From an uncultured Selenomonadales bacterium (GTDB lineage Bacteria > Bacillota > Clostridia > Christensenellales > QALW01), in NCBI GenBank assembly GCA_905200615.1, contig CAJKLB010000007.1:20399-84398 (forward strand): a stretch of DNA of 64,000 bases, in the 5' to 3' direction. Positions within the stretch are counted from its first letter, which is position 1, and every line of letters begins with the position of its first letter. The position numbers and the translations under genes are program-made. The notes beneath the pieces are model-generated. The model was not told the DNA's origin. It saw nothing but the letters and a program-made list of their open reading frames with translations, and did not search any database. Of this stretch, positions 7,993-17,458 are shown piece after piece.

Positions 7993-10490
7993 TTCAATTC
8001 AAACCATGTCCTTCCCACATTCGTTTCAACCAACAGCGGCACGGAAAGCGCCATCACGTTTTCCATCTGTTCCTTTAAAAGTTCAGCCGCCTGCCGGGCA
8101 TCCTGTTGATGTACCTCCAGAATCAGTTCATCATGCACCTGCAGAATCAGCTGACCCCGGATACCGGAATTCTTTAGGCTTTCATGAACGTTGAGCATAG
8201 CTAATTTAATGATATCGGCGGCGCTGCCCTGAATCGGCGCGTTCATCGCTATGCGTTCGCCGAAGGAACGCACGTTATAATTCTGCGCGCGCAGCTGCGG
8301 AATCTCCCGCCGCCGACCCAGCAGAGTCGTAACAAATCCCTTTTCTTTAGCGCTATGCACACAGGCGTCCATATATTCCTTTACCTTAGGATATTTATGA
8401 AAATACCTTTCGATAAATTCGGCGGCTTCCTTTCGCGTGACCCCGGTATTTTTAGCCAAGCCGAAATCACTGATGCCGTAAACAATGCCGAAATTTACGG
8501 CTTTGGCCGCGCTGCGCTGCGCCGGCGTAACAGCCGAAATATCGGTATTAAAAACCTCCGCCGCCGTACGCGCATGAATATCCTCATTGTTTAAAAACGC
8601 CTGAATCAACGTTTCATCGCCCGAAAGATGCGCCAGAATTCGAAGCTCTATTTGAGAATAATCGGCGTTTACCAGTAAAAAATCCTCTTTTTCGGCACGA
8701 AAAGCCCGGCGGATATTTTTGCCGTAAACCGTGCGCACGGGAATGTTCTGTAAATTCGGTTCGGTACTGGAAATCCGTCCGGTAGCCGTAACCGCCTGAT
8801 TAAAGGTAGAGTGAATCCGTCCTGTTTTAGGGGAAATCAAAGGATACATGCCGTCTACATAAGTACTTTTCAGCTTCTGCGCCTGCCGATATTCGATGAT
8901 AGGCTGAATAATGGGATGATCCAGCTGCTCCAGTACATCGTTATCCGTAGAATAGCCGGTTTTTGTTTTCCGCTTAGCCGGCAGCCCTAAATCCCCGAAA
9001 AGAACCTCGCCCAGCTGTTTGGGACTGTTGATATTAAAGCTCTGCCGCCCCGAAAGCGCAAAGATTTCGGCCGAAAGCTCATGGATCCTTTCACTGAACT
9101 CGCTGCCTAATGTACGCAGGATATCGGCATCCACAAAAAAGCCGACCTGCTCCATATCAAACAACACCCGCGCCAGCGGAAGTTCAACATTCTGATACAG
9201 CGGAAGCAGCTGTTTTTTCTGCATTTCCTTTTGCTGCCGGGCAAAGATATACGGCAGCGCGGCGGCACCGGGTACGGTACGGTATTTTTCCGCAATACGC
9301 GCAAAAGAAAAATCCTCGTTTCCGGCATCAATCAAATATTCCGCCAGCATCACATCGCCGGAGATATTGGAGATATCGCAGGAGAAAAAATGCATGGCCT
9401 GCTTGGAATCATAAAACACCTTTTTAATCTCTTGATTTTCTAACAGCGGACGCACCAAGGCTTCGGCCGCTTCTTTTTCCATACCGCCGGAGAGCAGATC
9501 CACCGAAAGGGGAAGGCTGTACTGCGTTTGCCCGCCGCAGCAAAGGGTGATCTCACTCTCGGTAAAATATACCGCCAGCGTATCGCCCGTAAAACGGAAT
9601 TCCTCAAAGGGTCTGGTCTCAAAAGTAAAGCGGGATTCCGTTTTGCCGGTGCGCTCCAACAGACTTTTCATCTGATACCGCGTGAAGAGTTCAGCCGCCA
9701 CATCGTTTTGCGCGGGAGTATAGACGCACTCGTCCAGAGGCGCCACTTCCACATCCCGCACAATGGTAGCTAAAAACTTACTCTCTTTTGCCTCTTCCGC
9801 TCCCGCTCGGATTTTTTGGCCCAATTTGCCGGGAATTTCCTCAGCATGCGCCAGCACGCTTTCCAATGACCGATATTTTTCCAGCAAAGAAAGCGCCGTC
9901 TTTTCGCCTACTCCGGCGATTCCGGGAATATTGTCGGAGGAATCGCCCATCAGCCCCTTTAAATCACAGATCTGCGCGGAAGTCAGCCCATATACGTCCA
10001 TCAGTCCCCCGGGCGTAAGCTTTTCCACTTCGGTAATGCCCTTTTTGGTAAGCCAAACCGTTGTATGCTCGCTGATCAGCTGCAGCGCGTCGCGGTCACC
10101 GGTAAGAATAACGCATTCGCCGCCTGCTTCATCCGAAAGCAGGGAATACGTGCCGATAATATCATCTGCCTCAAAGCCGGGAACTTCCACACAGCGTACA
10201 CCCAAGGCAGTCAATACTTCTTTTAACAGGGGAATTTGGGGAACCAGCTCCTCCGGCATTTTTTTGCGGCCGGCCTTATATTCGGCATATCTTTCGTGCC
10301 GGAAGGTGGGCTGCTTTACATCAAAAGCACATACCGCATGATCCGGCTGATATTCATCGGCCACGCGGTAAAACATTTTCAAAAAGCCGTATACGGCGTT
10401 GGTATAGGTGCCGTCCTGGGTAGAAAGCAGCGGAAGCGCGTAAAAGGCGCGGTTGATCAGGCTGTTTCCGTCAATTAAAAGTGTTTTCAC
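7989..10490 (-). CDS. polA: DNA polymerase I
   Basis: A family A polymerase for Okazaki-fragment maturation and repair. The N-terminal 5'-3' nuclease domain begins TLLIDGNSLINRAFYA and includes VPGFEADDIIGTY. Polymerase motif A is DYSQIELRILAHLSGD, motif B KAVNFGIVYGISDFGLA and motif C QVHDELILEV. The middle 3'-5' exonuclease region lacks the DxE proofreading residues, as in most Firmicute enzymes. An ATG at 10517 is in frame, but a GTG at 10490 follows a GCGAGG at good spacing and aligns with family N-termini, so I take 10490 (833 aa). It heads the polA-coaE-transglycosylase-binding protein run. Confidence 0.95.
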   Translation of the reverse strand: MKTLLIDGNSLINRAFYALPLLSTQDGTYTNAVYGFLKMFYRVADEYQPDHAVCAFDVKQPTFRHERYAEYKAGRKKMPEELVPQIPLLKEVLTALGVRCVEVPGFEADDIIGTYSLLSDEAGGECVILTGDRDALQLISEHTTVWLTKKGITEVEKLTPGGLMDVYGLTSAQICDLKGLMGDSSDNIPGIAGVGEKTALSLLEKYRSLESVLAHAEEIPGKLGQKIRAGAEEAKESKFLATIVRDVEVAPLDECVYTPAQNDVAAELFTRYQMKSLLERTGKTESRFTFETRPFEEFRFTGDTLAVYFTESEITLCCGGQTQYSLPLSVDLLSGGMEKEAAEALVRPLLENQEIKKVFYDSKQAMHFFSCDISNISGDVMLAEYLIDAGNEDFSFARIAEKYRTVPGAAALPYIFARQQKEMQKKQLLPLYQNVELPLARVLFDMEQVGFFVDADILRTLGSEFSERIHELSAEIFALSGRQSFNINSPKQLGEVLFGDLGLPAKRKTKTGYSTDNDVLEQLDHPIIQPIIEYRQAQKLKSTYVDGMYPLISPKTGRIHSTFNQAVTATGRISSTEPNLQNIPVRTVYGKNIRRAFRAEKEDFLLVNADYSQIELRILAHLSGDETLIQAFLNNEDIHARTAAEVFNTDISAVTPAQRSAAKAVNFGIVYGISDFGLAKNTGVTRKEAAEFIERYFHKYPKVKEYMDACVHSAKEKGFVTTLLGRRREIPQLRAQNYNVRSFGERIAMNAPIQGSAADIIKLAMLNVHESLKNSGIRGQLILQVHDELILEVHQQDARQAAELLKEQMENVMALSVPLLVETNVGRTWFELK

Positions 10491-10541
10491 AAAAACCTCG
10501 CATCCGGCGGGAACCATTTCCGCCGTTTTTATTATAAAATA

Positions 10542-10569
10542 AGTATACCACGTTTAAGCAAAAAGTAAA
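10542..10569 (-). promoter_or_regulatory. Sigma-A promoter of the polA operon
   Basis: On the minus strand TTTACT (10564-10569), a 16-bp spacer and TATACT (10542-10547), preceded by TGG, form an extended -10 promoter about 45 bp upstream of the GTG start. Confidence 0.55.
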
Positions 10570-11091
10570 AGAGAATTTCTTTTCTTGCGGCGGTACCTAT
10601 TTTATCCCTAAATTGCAATAGCAAACAGGATATTATGAAACAGAAAATCAGAGCTGTGGTAATGAAAGCTTTTGTGAGGAAAATTGTTGATTCCATGTTG
10701 GGCAAAAGCAACTTGCGATAATGACTTTCTTTTCGGGAAGAAGCGGTGAACAAGAGAGTTTTATACCTCTTTCGTAGAATGAATACGGATGAACGCAGTG
10801 CACTTTTGTTGATTTTTACAGGGTTCTTCCCAAACCATCCAATTCGCTGCCGTTTTCGCTTTTGACAGACTGAAAAACAGTGTCTGCGATACCCCTTTTT
10901 ATAGGTCCTATTTCCTTTTACAATGAACCTGCGTATTTTACCGGTTTTTTCGCGTAAAAATAGTCTGTACTTTACAAGCGGTTTATGGTATAATAAAAAA
11001 AAGTCTATATTCGCGGAACTCAGCGTATCAGCAGGGGAAAGCCCGATGTCTTTCCGTTTCCGCTATCCTTTTGTTCAAAGGAGGAGACAAC
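10570..11091. other. Spacer between divergent polA and glgA, no convincing gene
   Basis: About 520 bp. A 73-codon minus-strand frame here contains a hydrophobic stretch but no recognisable domain or good ribosome site, so I do not call it. A plausible plus-strand extended -10, TGGTATAAT, lies at 10986-10994, with no clear -35, and would give glgA a leader of about 90 nt. The stretch gacagactgaaaa near 10864 also occurs, reversed, near 2013. Confidence 0.5.
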
Positions 11092-12495
11092 ATGAAAGTT
11101 TTATTTGCCGCGTCGGAGGCGGCGCCCTTTGCCAAGGTAGGGGGACTTGCCGATGTAATAGGTTCGCTGCCGATTGCCTTAGCGCAAAAAGGCATTGAAA
11201 CGGCGATCATTCTTCCTAAATACAAGGTAATCGATCCCAAATATCAAGGATCTTTTTTAGGCAGTACCGAAGTTTGCCTGGGATGGCGAAGACAGTACGC
11301 GGGGCTTTTTGCCTTAGAATACCGTGGGGTAAAGGTGTTTTTTGTCGATAATGAATATTATTTCGGTTCCGACTCCGTATACGGCTACATGGAAGGCGAA
11401 GCAGAAAAATATGCCTTTTTTTCTTTGGCCGTACCGGCGCTTTTGCCGCTTGCGGGATTTATGCCGGATATTCTGCATTGTAACGATTGGCAGACGGGGT
11501 TGCTGCCGCTGTTGCTCAAGCAGCGTAATTCTTCGATAAAAACCGTGATGACGATTCATAACCTGCAATATCAGGGCACATTCAGCCAACAGGTTTTGAA
11601 AGATCTGCTTGGATTTTCCGACGAATTGTTTACTACGGATCGTTTGGAATTTTACGGCGGCGCCAGTTTTTTAAAAGGCGGACTGCTGTATGCGGATAAG
11701 CTGACTACGGTAAGCCCTACTTACCGGGAGGAAACGCTGACGCCCGAATACGGTCAGAAAATGGAAGGCGTACTTGCTTGCCGCGCCAAAGATTATACCG
11801 GTATTTTGAACGGCCTTGACGAAGAAGATTATAATCCCGCAAACGATCCGCTGATTCCCTTTCCTTATTCTCTGCCTGAGGGAAAGGCAAAAAACAAAGC
11901 CGCGCTTCAGCAGGAGCTGGGCTTAACCCAGGAATCTGTGCCGCTGGTAGCGGTTGTTTCCCGCCTTTATGATCAAAAAGGACTTTCTCTGATTCGTGAA
12001 AAATTGCATGAACTGTTGTTTTCTCAAAAATTTCAGCTGGCAGTACTGGGAACGGGCGAGGCAGAATATGAACGGTTCTTTACGGATATCGCCCGGTGGT
12101 ATAACGGCCGCGTCGCGGTACGTATCGGGTATGACAACGGCCTGGCACATCGTATTTATGCCGGATCCGATCTGTTTTTAATGCCTTCACGGTTTGAGCC
12201 TTGCGGGATTTCTCAGCTGATTGCCATGCGTTACGGCACACTGCCGGTTGTGCGGCGCACCGGCGGACTGAACGATACCGTAAAGGACGTAGGGGACGAC
12301 GGCTGGGGCTTTTGTTTCGACTGCTATGATTCCGCCTCTATGGCTGACGCGCTTTGCCGGGGAATTGCTTATTCCCATAATGCCGCCGCATGGAAAAGCG
12401 CGCAGATAAAGGCCATGAAACAAGATTTTTCTTGGAAAAAAAGCGCGGAAGAATATGAAAAAATTTATAAACAGCTTTGCGGAGGTGAACTTTGA
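11092..12495 (+). CDS. glgA: Glycogen (starch) synthase, ADP-glucose type
   Basis: A GT5-family synthase of 467 aa that adds glucose from ADP-glucose to alpha-1,4-glucan. It starts MKVLFAASEAAPFAKVGGLADVIGSLP, containing the KVGGL nucleotide-sugar motif. The C-terminal donor-binding domain shows MPSRFEPCGISQLIAMRYGTLPVVRRTGGL. I chose the ATG at 11092, which follows AAAGGAGGAGA, over an upstream in-frame ATG at 11071. The stop overlaps the glgP start (TGATG). glgB, glgC and glgD are absent from the window, so only part of the glycogen pathway is encoded here. Confidence 0.96.
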   Translation: MKVLFAASEAAPFAKVGGLADVIGSLPIALAQKGIETAIILPKYKVIDPKYQGSFLGSTEVCLGWRRQYAGLFALEYRGVKVFFVDNEYYFGSDSVYGYMEGEAEKYAFFSLAVPALLPLAGFMPDILHCNDWQTGLLPLLLKQRNSSIKTVMTIHNLQYQGTFSQQVLKDLLGFSDELFTTDRLEFYGGASFLKGGLLYADKLTTVSPTYREETLTPEYGQKMEGVLACRAKDYTGILNGLDEEDYNPANDPLIPFPYSLPEGKAKNKAALQQELGLTQESVPLVAVVSRLYDQKGLSLIREKLHELLFSQKFQLAVLGTGEAEYERFFTDIARWYNGRVAVRIGYDNGLAHRIYAGSDLFLMPSRFEPCGISQLIAMRYGTLPVVRRTGGLNDTVKDVGDDGWGFCFDCYDSASMADALCRGIAYSHNAAAWKSAQIKAMKQDFSWKKSAEEYEKIYKQLCGGEL

Positions 12496-14912
12496 TGGAG
12501 AAACAAACAATTTTAGACGGCATTGCCCGAAAGCTGAAGGGTCACTTCGGTACCAACGTAAAAAACGCTACACGGCTGCAGCTGTATAAAGCGGTTTCCC
12601 TTTTGGCGCGGGATCAGATTATGGAGCAGTGGATTGATACCAACCGGCGCATAGAAGAACAAAAAAGTAAGGTAGTATATTATCTTTCGCTTGAATTTTT
12701 AATGGGTAAATTTTTAGGCGCGAATCTGTTGGCGTTAGGGGAGTATGAAAATTATAAAAATGCCCTGGAATCCATAGGAATTTCGCTGGAAGATTTAGAG
12801 CAGGTAGAACAGGACGCGGGACTTGGCAACGGCGGGTTAGGGCGGCTGGCCGCATGCTTTTTAGATTCTCTGTCTACTTTGTCCCTGCCGGCGGTAGGAT
12901 GCGGCATCCGGTATGATTACGGCCTTTTCCGCCAAAAAATCGTAGACGGCATGCAGATTGAGATGCCCGACAACTGGCTCGCGGACGGCTGCGCGTGGGA
13001 GATTCCCCATAACGAGGAAAAATATGAAATTCTCTTTAACGGCAAAGTGATTGAATATTATGATGAATACGGCAATATGCGCCATCGTTTAGAGGAATAT
13101 CATAAAGTTCTTGCCGTGCCTTATGATATTCCCATATGCGGCGGGAAGGACGGCATTGTCAATACCCTGCGTATATGGAGTGCCCGCTCACCGGTATATT
13201 TGGATATGAGTTATTTCGGTCAGGGCGATTATATCCGTGCCGGACAGGAAAAAGAGCTGGCCGAAACGATTTCCCGCGTGCTTTATCCAAATGATTCTCA
13301 TAATGCCGGGAAAAGTCTTCGTCTGCGGCAGCAGTACTTTTTTACCTCCGCTACGCTTCAGTATATGCTGGATCGGCACAAAAAACTGGGCCTCAGTATC
13401 CATGATCTTCCCCAATATGTGGCGGTGCAAATCAATGATACCCATCCTTCTATTGCGATTGCCGAGCTGATGCGTCTGCTGGTGGACAGGGAACTGCTGC
13501 CTTGGGAAGAAGCATGGGAGATCTGCCAAAAAGTATTTTCCTATACCAATCATACAATTATGTGGGAGGCACTGGAACGCTGGCCCGCCTATCTGATGCA
13601 GAATTTGCTGCCCAGGGTGTTTATGATTATTCAGGAAATCGATCGCCGCTTCCGCGTCGAGGCCGAGCGCGCGTATCCCGGGGAGGAAAGTAAAATCAAT
13701 GATATGATGCCTCTTGCTTACGGCCAGGTCAATATGGCCAACCTTTGTCTTGTCTGCTGCCATAAGGTAAACGGCGTATCCGCTTTACATACCGAAATTT
13801 TACGCAAAAATCTTTTTAAAAACTTTATTCCTTTGCGCCAAAATCAGCTGATCAGCATCACCAACGGCGTTACGCCGCGGCGCTGGCTGCGACAGGCCAA
13901 CCCCGCGCTTTCCTCTTTGATCTCGCGCACCCTCGGCACAGAAGAATGGCTGCGGCAGCTCTCGCTTTTAGCGCAGCTGGAACCTTTCGCCAAAGAGACT
14001 GCTTTCCGGGAAGAATTTATGCGCATAAAACGGCAAAATAAGCAGCGGCTGGCGGAATATATTTTAAAGCATAACTCAATTGAGGTAAATCCTGATTCTA
14101 TTTTTGATATTCAGGTGAAGCGGCTGCATGAATATAAACGGCAAATGCTGAACGTGCTGAAAATTCTTTACCTGTATTTTGATATCAAGGAAAACCATAA
14201 TCCCCACAAGCCGGCAACGTTTATTTTCGGCGCCAAAGCTTCACCGGGCTATGTGCGAGCCAAACAGGTGATTACAATGATTCATTCGGTAGCCCGGCTG
14301 GTGAACAATGATCCGGAGGTAAACGGTATTCTGCGGGTAGTATTTATTGAAAATTACTGTGTTTCCAACGCGCAGCTTTTGATGCCGGCCGCTGATATCA
14401 GCGAACAGATCTCTATGGCCGGCAAGGAAGCTTCCGGCACGGGCAATATGAAGTTCATGATGAACGGTGCCCTCACTCTGGGTACGCTGGACGGCGCGAA
14501 TGTGGAAATGCATGAAATTTTAGGCGATGAAAATATCTTCCTTTTCGGATTGAAGGCAGAAGAGGCAGAAAGCCTTTCTACCGCGGGAAGTTACCGCCCG
14601 ATGGACTACTATAATCAAAACGCGATGCTGCGCCGGGTCATTGATTCCTTGGCAGACGGTACGCTTAGAGGCGATGTGGCGAGTATTAAGAATTATCTGT
14701 TAGACGGCGACGGCGGTACCCCTGATCCTTACCTGTGCTTAGCGGATTTTGCGCCCTATATTCAAGCGTATGAAAAATTAGAGCAGCTCTATGCCGATTC
14801 GGATCTTTGGGCGGAAAAAGCCATCATCAATACCGCGCGCTCCCATTTCTTTTCCAGTGACCGCAGTATTGAGGAGTATAACAGCAAAATATGGAATCTT
14901 TCAACGGTATAA
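12495..14912 (+). CDS. glgP: Glycogen/maltodextrin phosphorylase
   Basis: A GT35 phosphorylase of 805 aa that releases glucose-1-phosphate from alpha-glucan. Clear motifs are EQVEQDAGLGNGGLGRLAACF, the IQVKRLHEYKRQ signature and the PLP site EASGTGNMKFMMNGALTLGT, whose Lys binds the cofactor. The ATG at 12495 overlaps the glgA stop and follows GGAGGTGA. The next gene starts 22 nt before its stop. The length suits a bacterial enzyme; whether glycogen or maltodextrin is preferred cannot be told by eye. Confidence 0.96.
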   Translation: MEKQTILDGIARKLKGHFGTNVKNATRLQLYKAVSLLARDQIMEQWIDTNRRIEEQKSKVVYYLSLEFLMGKFLGANLLALGEYENYKNALESIGISLEDLEQVEQDAGLGNGGLGRLAACFLDSLSTLSLPAVGCGIRYDYGLFRQKIVDGMQIEMPDNWLADGCAWEIPHNEEKYEILFNGKVIEYYDEYGNMRHRLEEYHKVLAVPYDIPICGGKDGIVNTLRIWSARSPVYLDMSYFGQGDYIRAGQEKELAETISRVLYPNDSHNAGKSLRLRQQYFFTSATLQYMLDRHKKLGLSIHDLPQYVAVQINDTHPSIAIAELMRLLVDRELLPWEEAWEICQKVFSYTNHTIMWEALERWPAYLMQNLLPRVFMIIQEIDRRFRVEAERAYPGEESKINDMMPLAYGQVNMANLCLVCCHKVNGVSALHTEILRKNLFKNFIPLRQNQLISITNGVTPRRWLRQANPALSSLISRTLGTEEWLRQLSLLAQLEPFAKETAFREEFMRIKRQNKQRLAEYILKHNSIEVNPDSIFDIQVKRLHEYKRQMLNVLKILYLYFDIKENHNPHKPATFIFGAKASPGYVRAKQVITMIHSVARLVNNDPEVNGILRVVFIENYCVSNAQLLMPAADISEQISMAGKEASGTGNMKFMMNGALTLGTLDGANVEMHEILGDENIFLFGLKAEEAESLSTAGSYRPMDYYNQNAMLRRVIDSLADGTLRGDVASIKNYLLDGDGGTPDPYLCLADFAPYIQAYEKLEQLYADSDLWAEKAIINTARSHFFSSDRSIEEYNSKIWNLSTV

Positions 14913-16816
14913 TTTTTGATTCCCACAATCCTGTATTCCGCTCTCCACAGGGAGCCGTAAAACGCGGCGAAACCTTAACGCTTTGCCTTTTTGTCAGCGC
15001 GGCGCTTTTTCCCGCGCGTGTAACGGTAAGAATTTGGCAAAAGGAAACCGAACATCTGTTTTCTATGGAAAAAAAGGGGTTTTTTGCCCATACGCCTTAC
15101 GGGGATTGTTTACATCAATTTTGTCTAAATGTTTCATGTGAAACAATTGGAGTGTTTTGGTATCAATTTTTGGTTGAAACCTCTCAGGGTATCCTGTATT
15201 GCGGCAATCAGGAAGATATGTTGGGCGGCGCGTGCACACTGCGGAACACGCCGGATTATCGTTTCAGTTATCGTGTAAATGTGATAGACGAATCCTTTGC
15301 CGTACCCGATTGGGCGCAGGGAGCGGTGATGTATCAAATTTTTCCGGACCGATTTTTCCGCGCCCGGGGAACAGGCGATATCACTGACAGGCGAATGCAT
15401 GAAAACTGGGATGAAAACCCGGAATATCTTCCCGATCCCGAAAAAGGCTATTATGCGGCCGATGATTTTTTCGGCGGCAATTTAAAAGGGATTCAGGAAA
15501 AACTACCGTATTTAAAAAGTCTTCACGTAGAGGTCCTCTATTTAAATCCGATTTTTCAAGCCTATTCCAATCACCGCTATGATACCGGGGATTATGAAAA
15601 AATTGACCCTCTCTTAGGGACCAATCAAGAGTTTGAAGAACTATGTGACGCCGCGAAAGAACAGGGAATTCGCGTTCTTTTAGACGGCGTATTCTCTCAT
15701 ACAGGCAGTAACAGCCGTTATTTTAACCGGGAAGGAAACTATCCCGAGACAGGCGCGTATCAGTCGAGAAATTCCGCGTATTATCCGTGGTACGAATTTT
15801 TTGAGTTTCCTAACCGTTACGACTGTTGGTGGGGGATTTGGTCCCTTCCGTGTGTGCGGGAGATGACGCCTCCCTATTTAAATTATATCCTTCTATCCGA
15901 AAACAGCATCGTCCGGCGTTGGCTTCAAAGCGGCGCGGCCGGATGGCGGCTGGATGTAGCTGACGAGCTTCCGGACGAATTTATTAAGCTTCTGCGCCGC
16001 TGCGCAAAGGAAGAAAAAAGCGACGCTCTGATTCTCGGTGAGGTTTGGGAAGACGCCGCCGATAAGATCAGCTATGATAAGCGGCGGGAATTTTTATTCG
16101 GCCGCGAGCTGGACAGCGTTATGAATTATCCGCTTCGGGAAGCGATTATCGGACTTTTGACCGGTGAAATTTCGGCAGAGAATTTCTGCCGCCGCATCCT
16201 TTCTCTGCGGGAAAATTATCCGAAACAAACCTTTTACTGTCTGATGAATTTTTTGTCTACGCACGATGTAGAACGTATTACAACGCGCCTCGCGGGAGAT
16301 ACGCGAATGCTTTCACGGCAGGAAAAAGCAAACTATATGGTAAGCGGCCATGCCTTGATACGGGCAAAAGCACTGCACAAGCTGGCGGCATTGATTCTCT
16401 ATGCTCTGCCGGGTATGCCTTGTATCTATTACGGCGATGAAGCCGGTTTGCAAGGCTGCACCGATCCTTTTAACCGCGGTACCTATCCCTGGGGAAAAGA
16501 GGATGCGGAGCTGCTGGCTTGGTATCGTGCCCTGGGAGAAATGCGGGATGAAACCTTCCGCGCCGGCAGTTTACAGCTGGAATGCGCCGGCGCGCTTTTG
16601 AGCATCCGCCGAAAACACGCGCGCAGCCGGCGCTATGTTCTGATAAATCCCACCGATGACTGTATCGAAACGATGCTGGATGCCTCTTATTTTCAAGACG
16701 AGCCGCAGCTTCTTTTGTCTACCCAAGACGGTATGCAGTATTCCATACGAGAAAACGGCTGTTATTTACTGCTGCCTCCCTATGGGGGCGCGGTCTTCGG
16801 AGAGTGTTTCACATGA
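14891..16816 (+). CDS. GH13 alpha-glycosidase, neopullulanase/cyclomaltodextrinase type
   Basis: A 641-aa GH13 enzyme without a signal peptide, so likely cytoplasmic. The N-terminal 120 residues look like a CBM34-type beta domain, as in neopullulanases and maltogenic amylases. The catalytic barrel follows: YQIFPDRF, VEVLYLNPIFQAYSNHRYD, GVFSHTG, then GWRLDVADELP with the nucleophile Asp, LILGEVWE with the acid/base Glu, and LSTHDVERI with the third acid. With glgA and glgP it should degrade or debranch alpha-glucan inside the cell. A parS-like site lies within the gene and another covers its stop codon. Confidence 0.92.
   Translation: MESFNGIIFDSHNPVFRSPQGAVKRGETLTLCLFVSAALFPARVTVRIWQKETEHLFSMEKKGFFAHTPYGDCLHQFCLNVSCETIGVFWYQFLVETSQGILYCGNQEDMLGGACTLRNTPDYRFSYRVNVIDESFAVPDWAQGAVMYQIFPDRFFRARGTGDITDRRMHENWDENPEYLPDPEKGYYAADDFFGGNLKGIQEKLPYLKSLHVEVLYLNPIFQAYSNHRYDTGDYEKIDPLLGTNQEFEELCDAAKEQGIRVLLDGVFSHTGSNSRYFNREGNYPETGAYQSRNSAYYPWYEFFEFPNRYDCWWGIWSLPCVREMTPPYLNYILLSENSIVRRWLQSGAAGWRLDVADELPDEFIKLLRRCAKEEKSDALILGEVWEDAADKISYDKRREFLFGRELDSVMNYPLREAIIGLLTGEISAENFCRRILSLRENYPKQTFYCLMNFLSTHDVERITTRLAGDTRMLSRQEKANYMVSGHALIRAKALHKLAALILYALPGMPCIYYGDEAGLQGCTDPFNRGTYPWGKEDAELLAWYRALGEMRDETFRAGSLQLECAGALLSIRRKHARSRRYVLINPTDDCIETMLDASYFQDEPQLLLSTQDGMQYSIRENGCYLLLPPYGGAVFGECFT
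15130..15145 (+). promoter_or_regulatory. parS-like site 1
   Basis: TGTTTCATGTGAAACA differs at one position from the Firmicute ParB site TGTTTCACGTGAAACA. It lies inside the GH13 gene. parB is encoded about 22 kb away. Confidence 0.75.
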
Positions 16817-16820
16817 AACA
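16805..16820 (+). promoter_or_regulatory. parS-like site 2
   Basis: TGTTTCACATGAAACA differs at one position from the parS consensus and overlaps the stop codon of the GH13 gene. Confidence 0.8.
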
Positions 16821-17015
16821 TTCGACATACAGGAAAAACAGAAAAGAAGCATAAACGCGCTTGTCCTCTGCTGCAAAGACGGAAAAAACGCATCGCCTCA
16901 AAAATGCGCATACGCCGCATGAAAAAAACCCTTTTAGGTCAGCAATAAGTGTGCGAAGCGGGGAACAGAGCATAGGCAAAACAGGAACGATAAGGATCGA
17001 GATCCTTTCAATAAA

Positions 17016-17031
17016 AGTTTCACGTGAAACA
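17016..17031 (+). promoter_or_regulatory. parS-like site 3
   Basis: AGTTTCACGTGAAACA contains the perfect 14-bp palindrome GTTTCACGTGAAAC and differs from the 16-bp parS consensus only at the first base. It directly abuts the ribosome site of the VOC gene. Confidence 0.85.
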
Positions 17032-17045
17032 AAAGGAGAGATTTT

Positions 17046-17453
17046 ATGGCAAACGAAAAAATAAACGGAATGGGCTTTCACCACATTGGCTTAAAGGCCG
17101 CTGATTTTCAAAAATCGGTAGCTTTTTATAAAGCGCTGGGGCTGAAAGAAGTTGTAGGCTGGGGCGAAGGCGAAAAGGAAATTTTAATGCTGGATTTAGG
17201 TGACGGCGGAAAAATCGAACTGTTTGCCAGCGGCGGAGATGAATTCAGTGAAAACGGAAAGTGGATTCATTTTGCCGTGGGTGTAGAAGATGTACAAAAG
17301 GCCTATGATACCGCGATTGCCGCCGGCGCGGTTTCTCACATTGCCCCTAAAATAATGGAACTGGATTCTCGGCCTTATCCGATGACGATTCAAGTGGCTT
17401 TTGTAAAAGGACCGGACGGTGAGCAAATCGAGTTTTTTAAACAGGTAAAATAA
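17046..17453 (+). CDS. VOC-superfamily (glyoxalase-like) protein
   Basis: A 135-aa single-unit vicinal oxygen chelate protein with the paired beta-alpha-beta-beta-beta layout. Candidate metal ligands sit at the expected places: His in GFHHIGLKAAD, Glu in KIELFASGG, His in WIHFAVGVEDV and Glu in QIEFFKQV. The family includes lactoylglutathione lyases, dioxygenases and resistance proteins, and the substrate cannot be deduced. It has a good GGAGAG site just after parS-like site 3 and is followed 6 bp later by the DUF2284 gene. Confidence 0.85.
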   Translation: MANEKINGMGFHHIGLKAADFQKSVAFYKALGLKEVVGWGEGEKEILMLDLGDGGKIELFASGGDEFSENGKWIHFAVGVEDVQKAYDTAIAAGAVSHIAPKIMELDSRPYPMTIQVAFVKGPDGEQIEFFKQVK

Positions 17454-17458
17454 TTGCG

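Noticed and set aside
9763..10341. 192-codon plus-strand open frame
   Set aside because: It is antisense to polA, rich in Ser and Pro as expected of a shadow frame, and has no recognisable domain.
10532..10753. 73-codon minus-strand frame with a hydrophobic stretch
   Set aside because: It contains the polA promoter region and lacks a ribosome site or known family.
13188..13763. 191-codon minus-strand open frame
   Set aside because: It lies wholly inside glgP on the opposite strand, is His/Leu-rich with no domain, and has no ribosome site. It is a shadow of the glgP codons.
15130..17031. Noc-binding sites
   Set aside because: Noc sites have the form ATTTCCCGGGAAAT. The three sites here match ParB parS instead.
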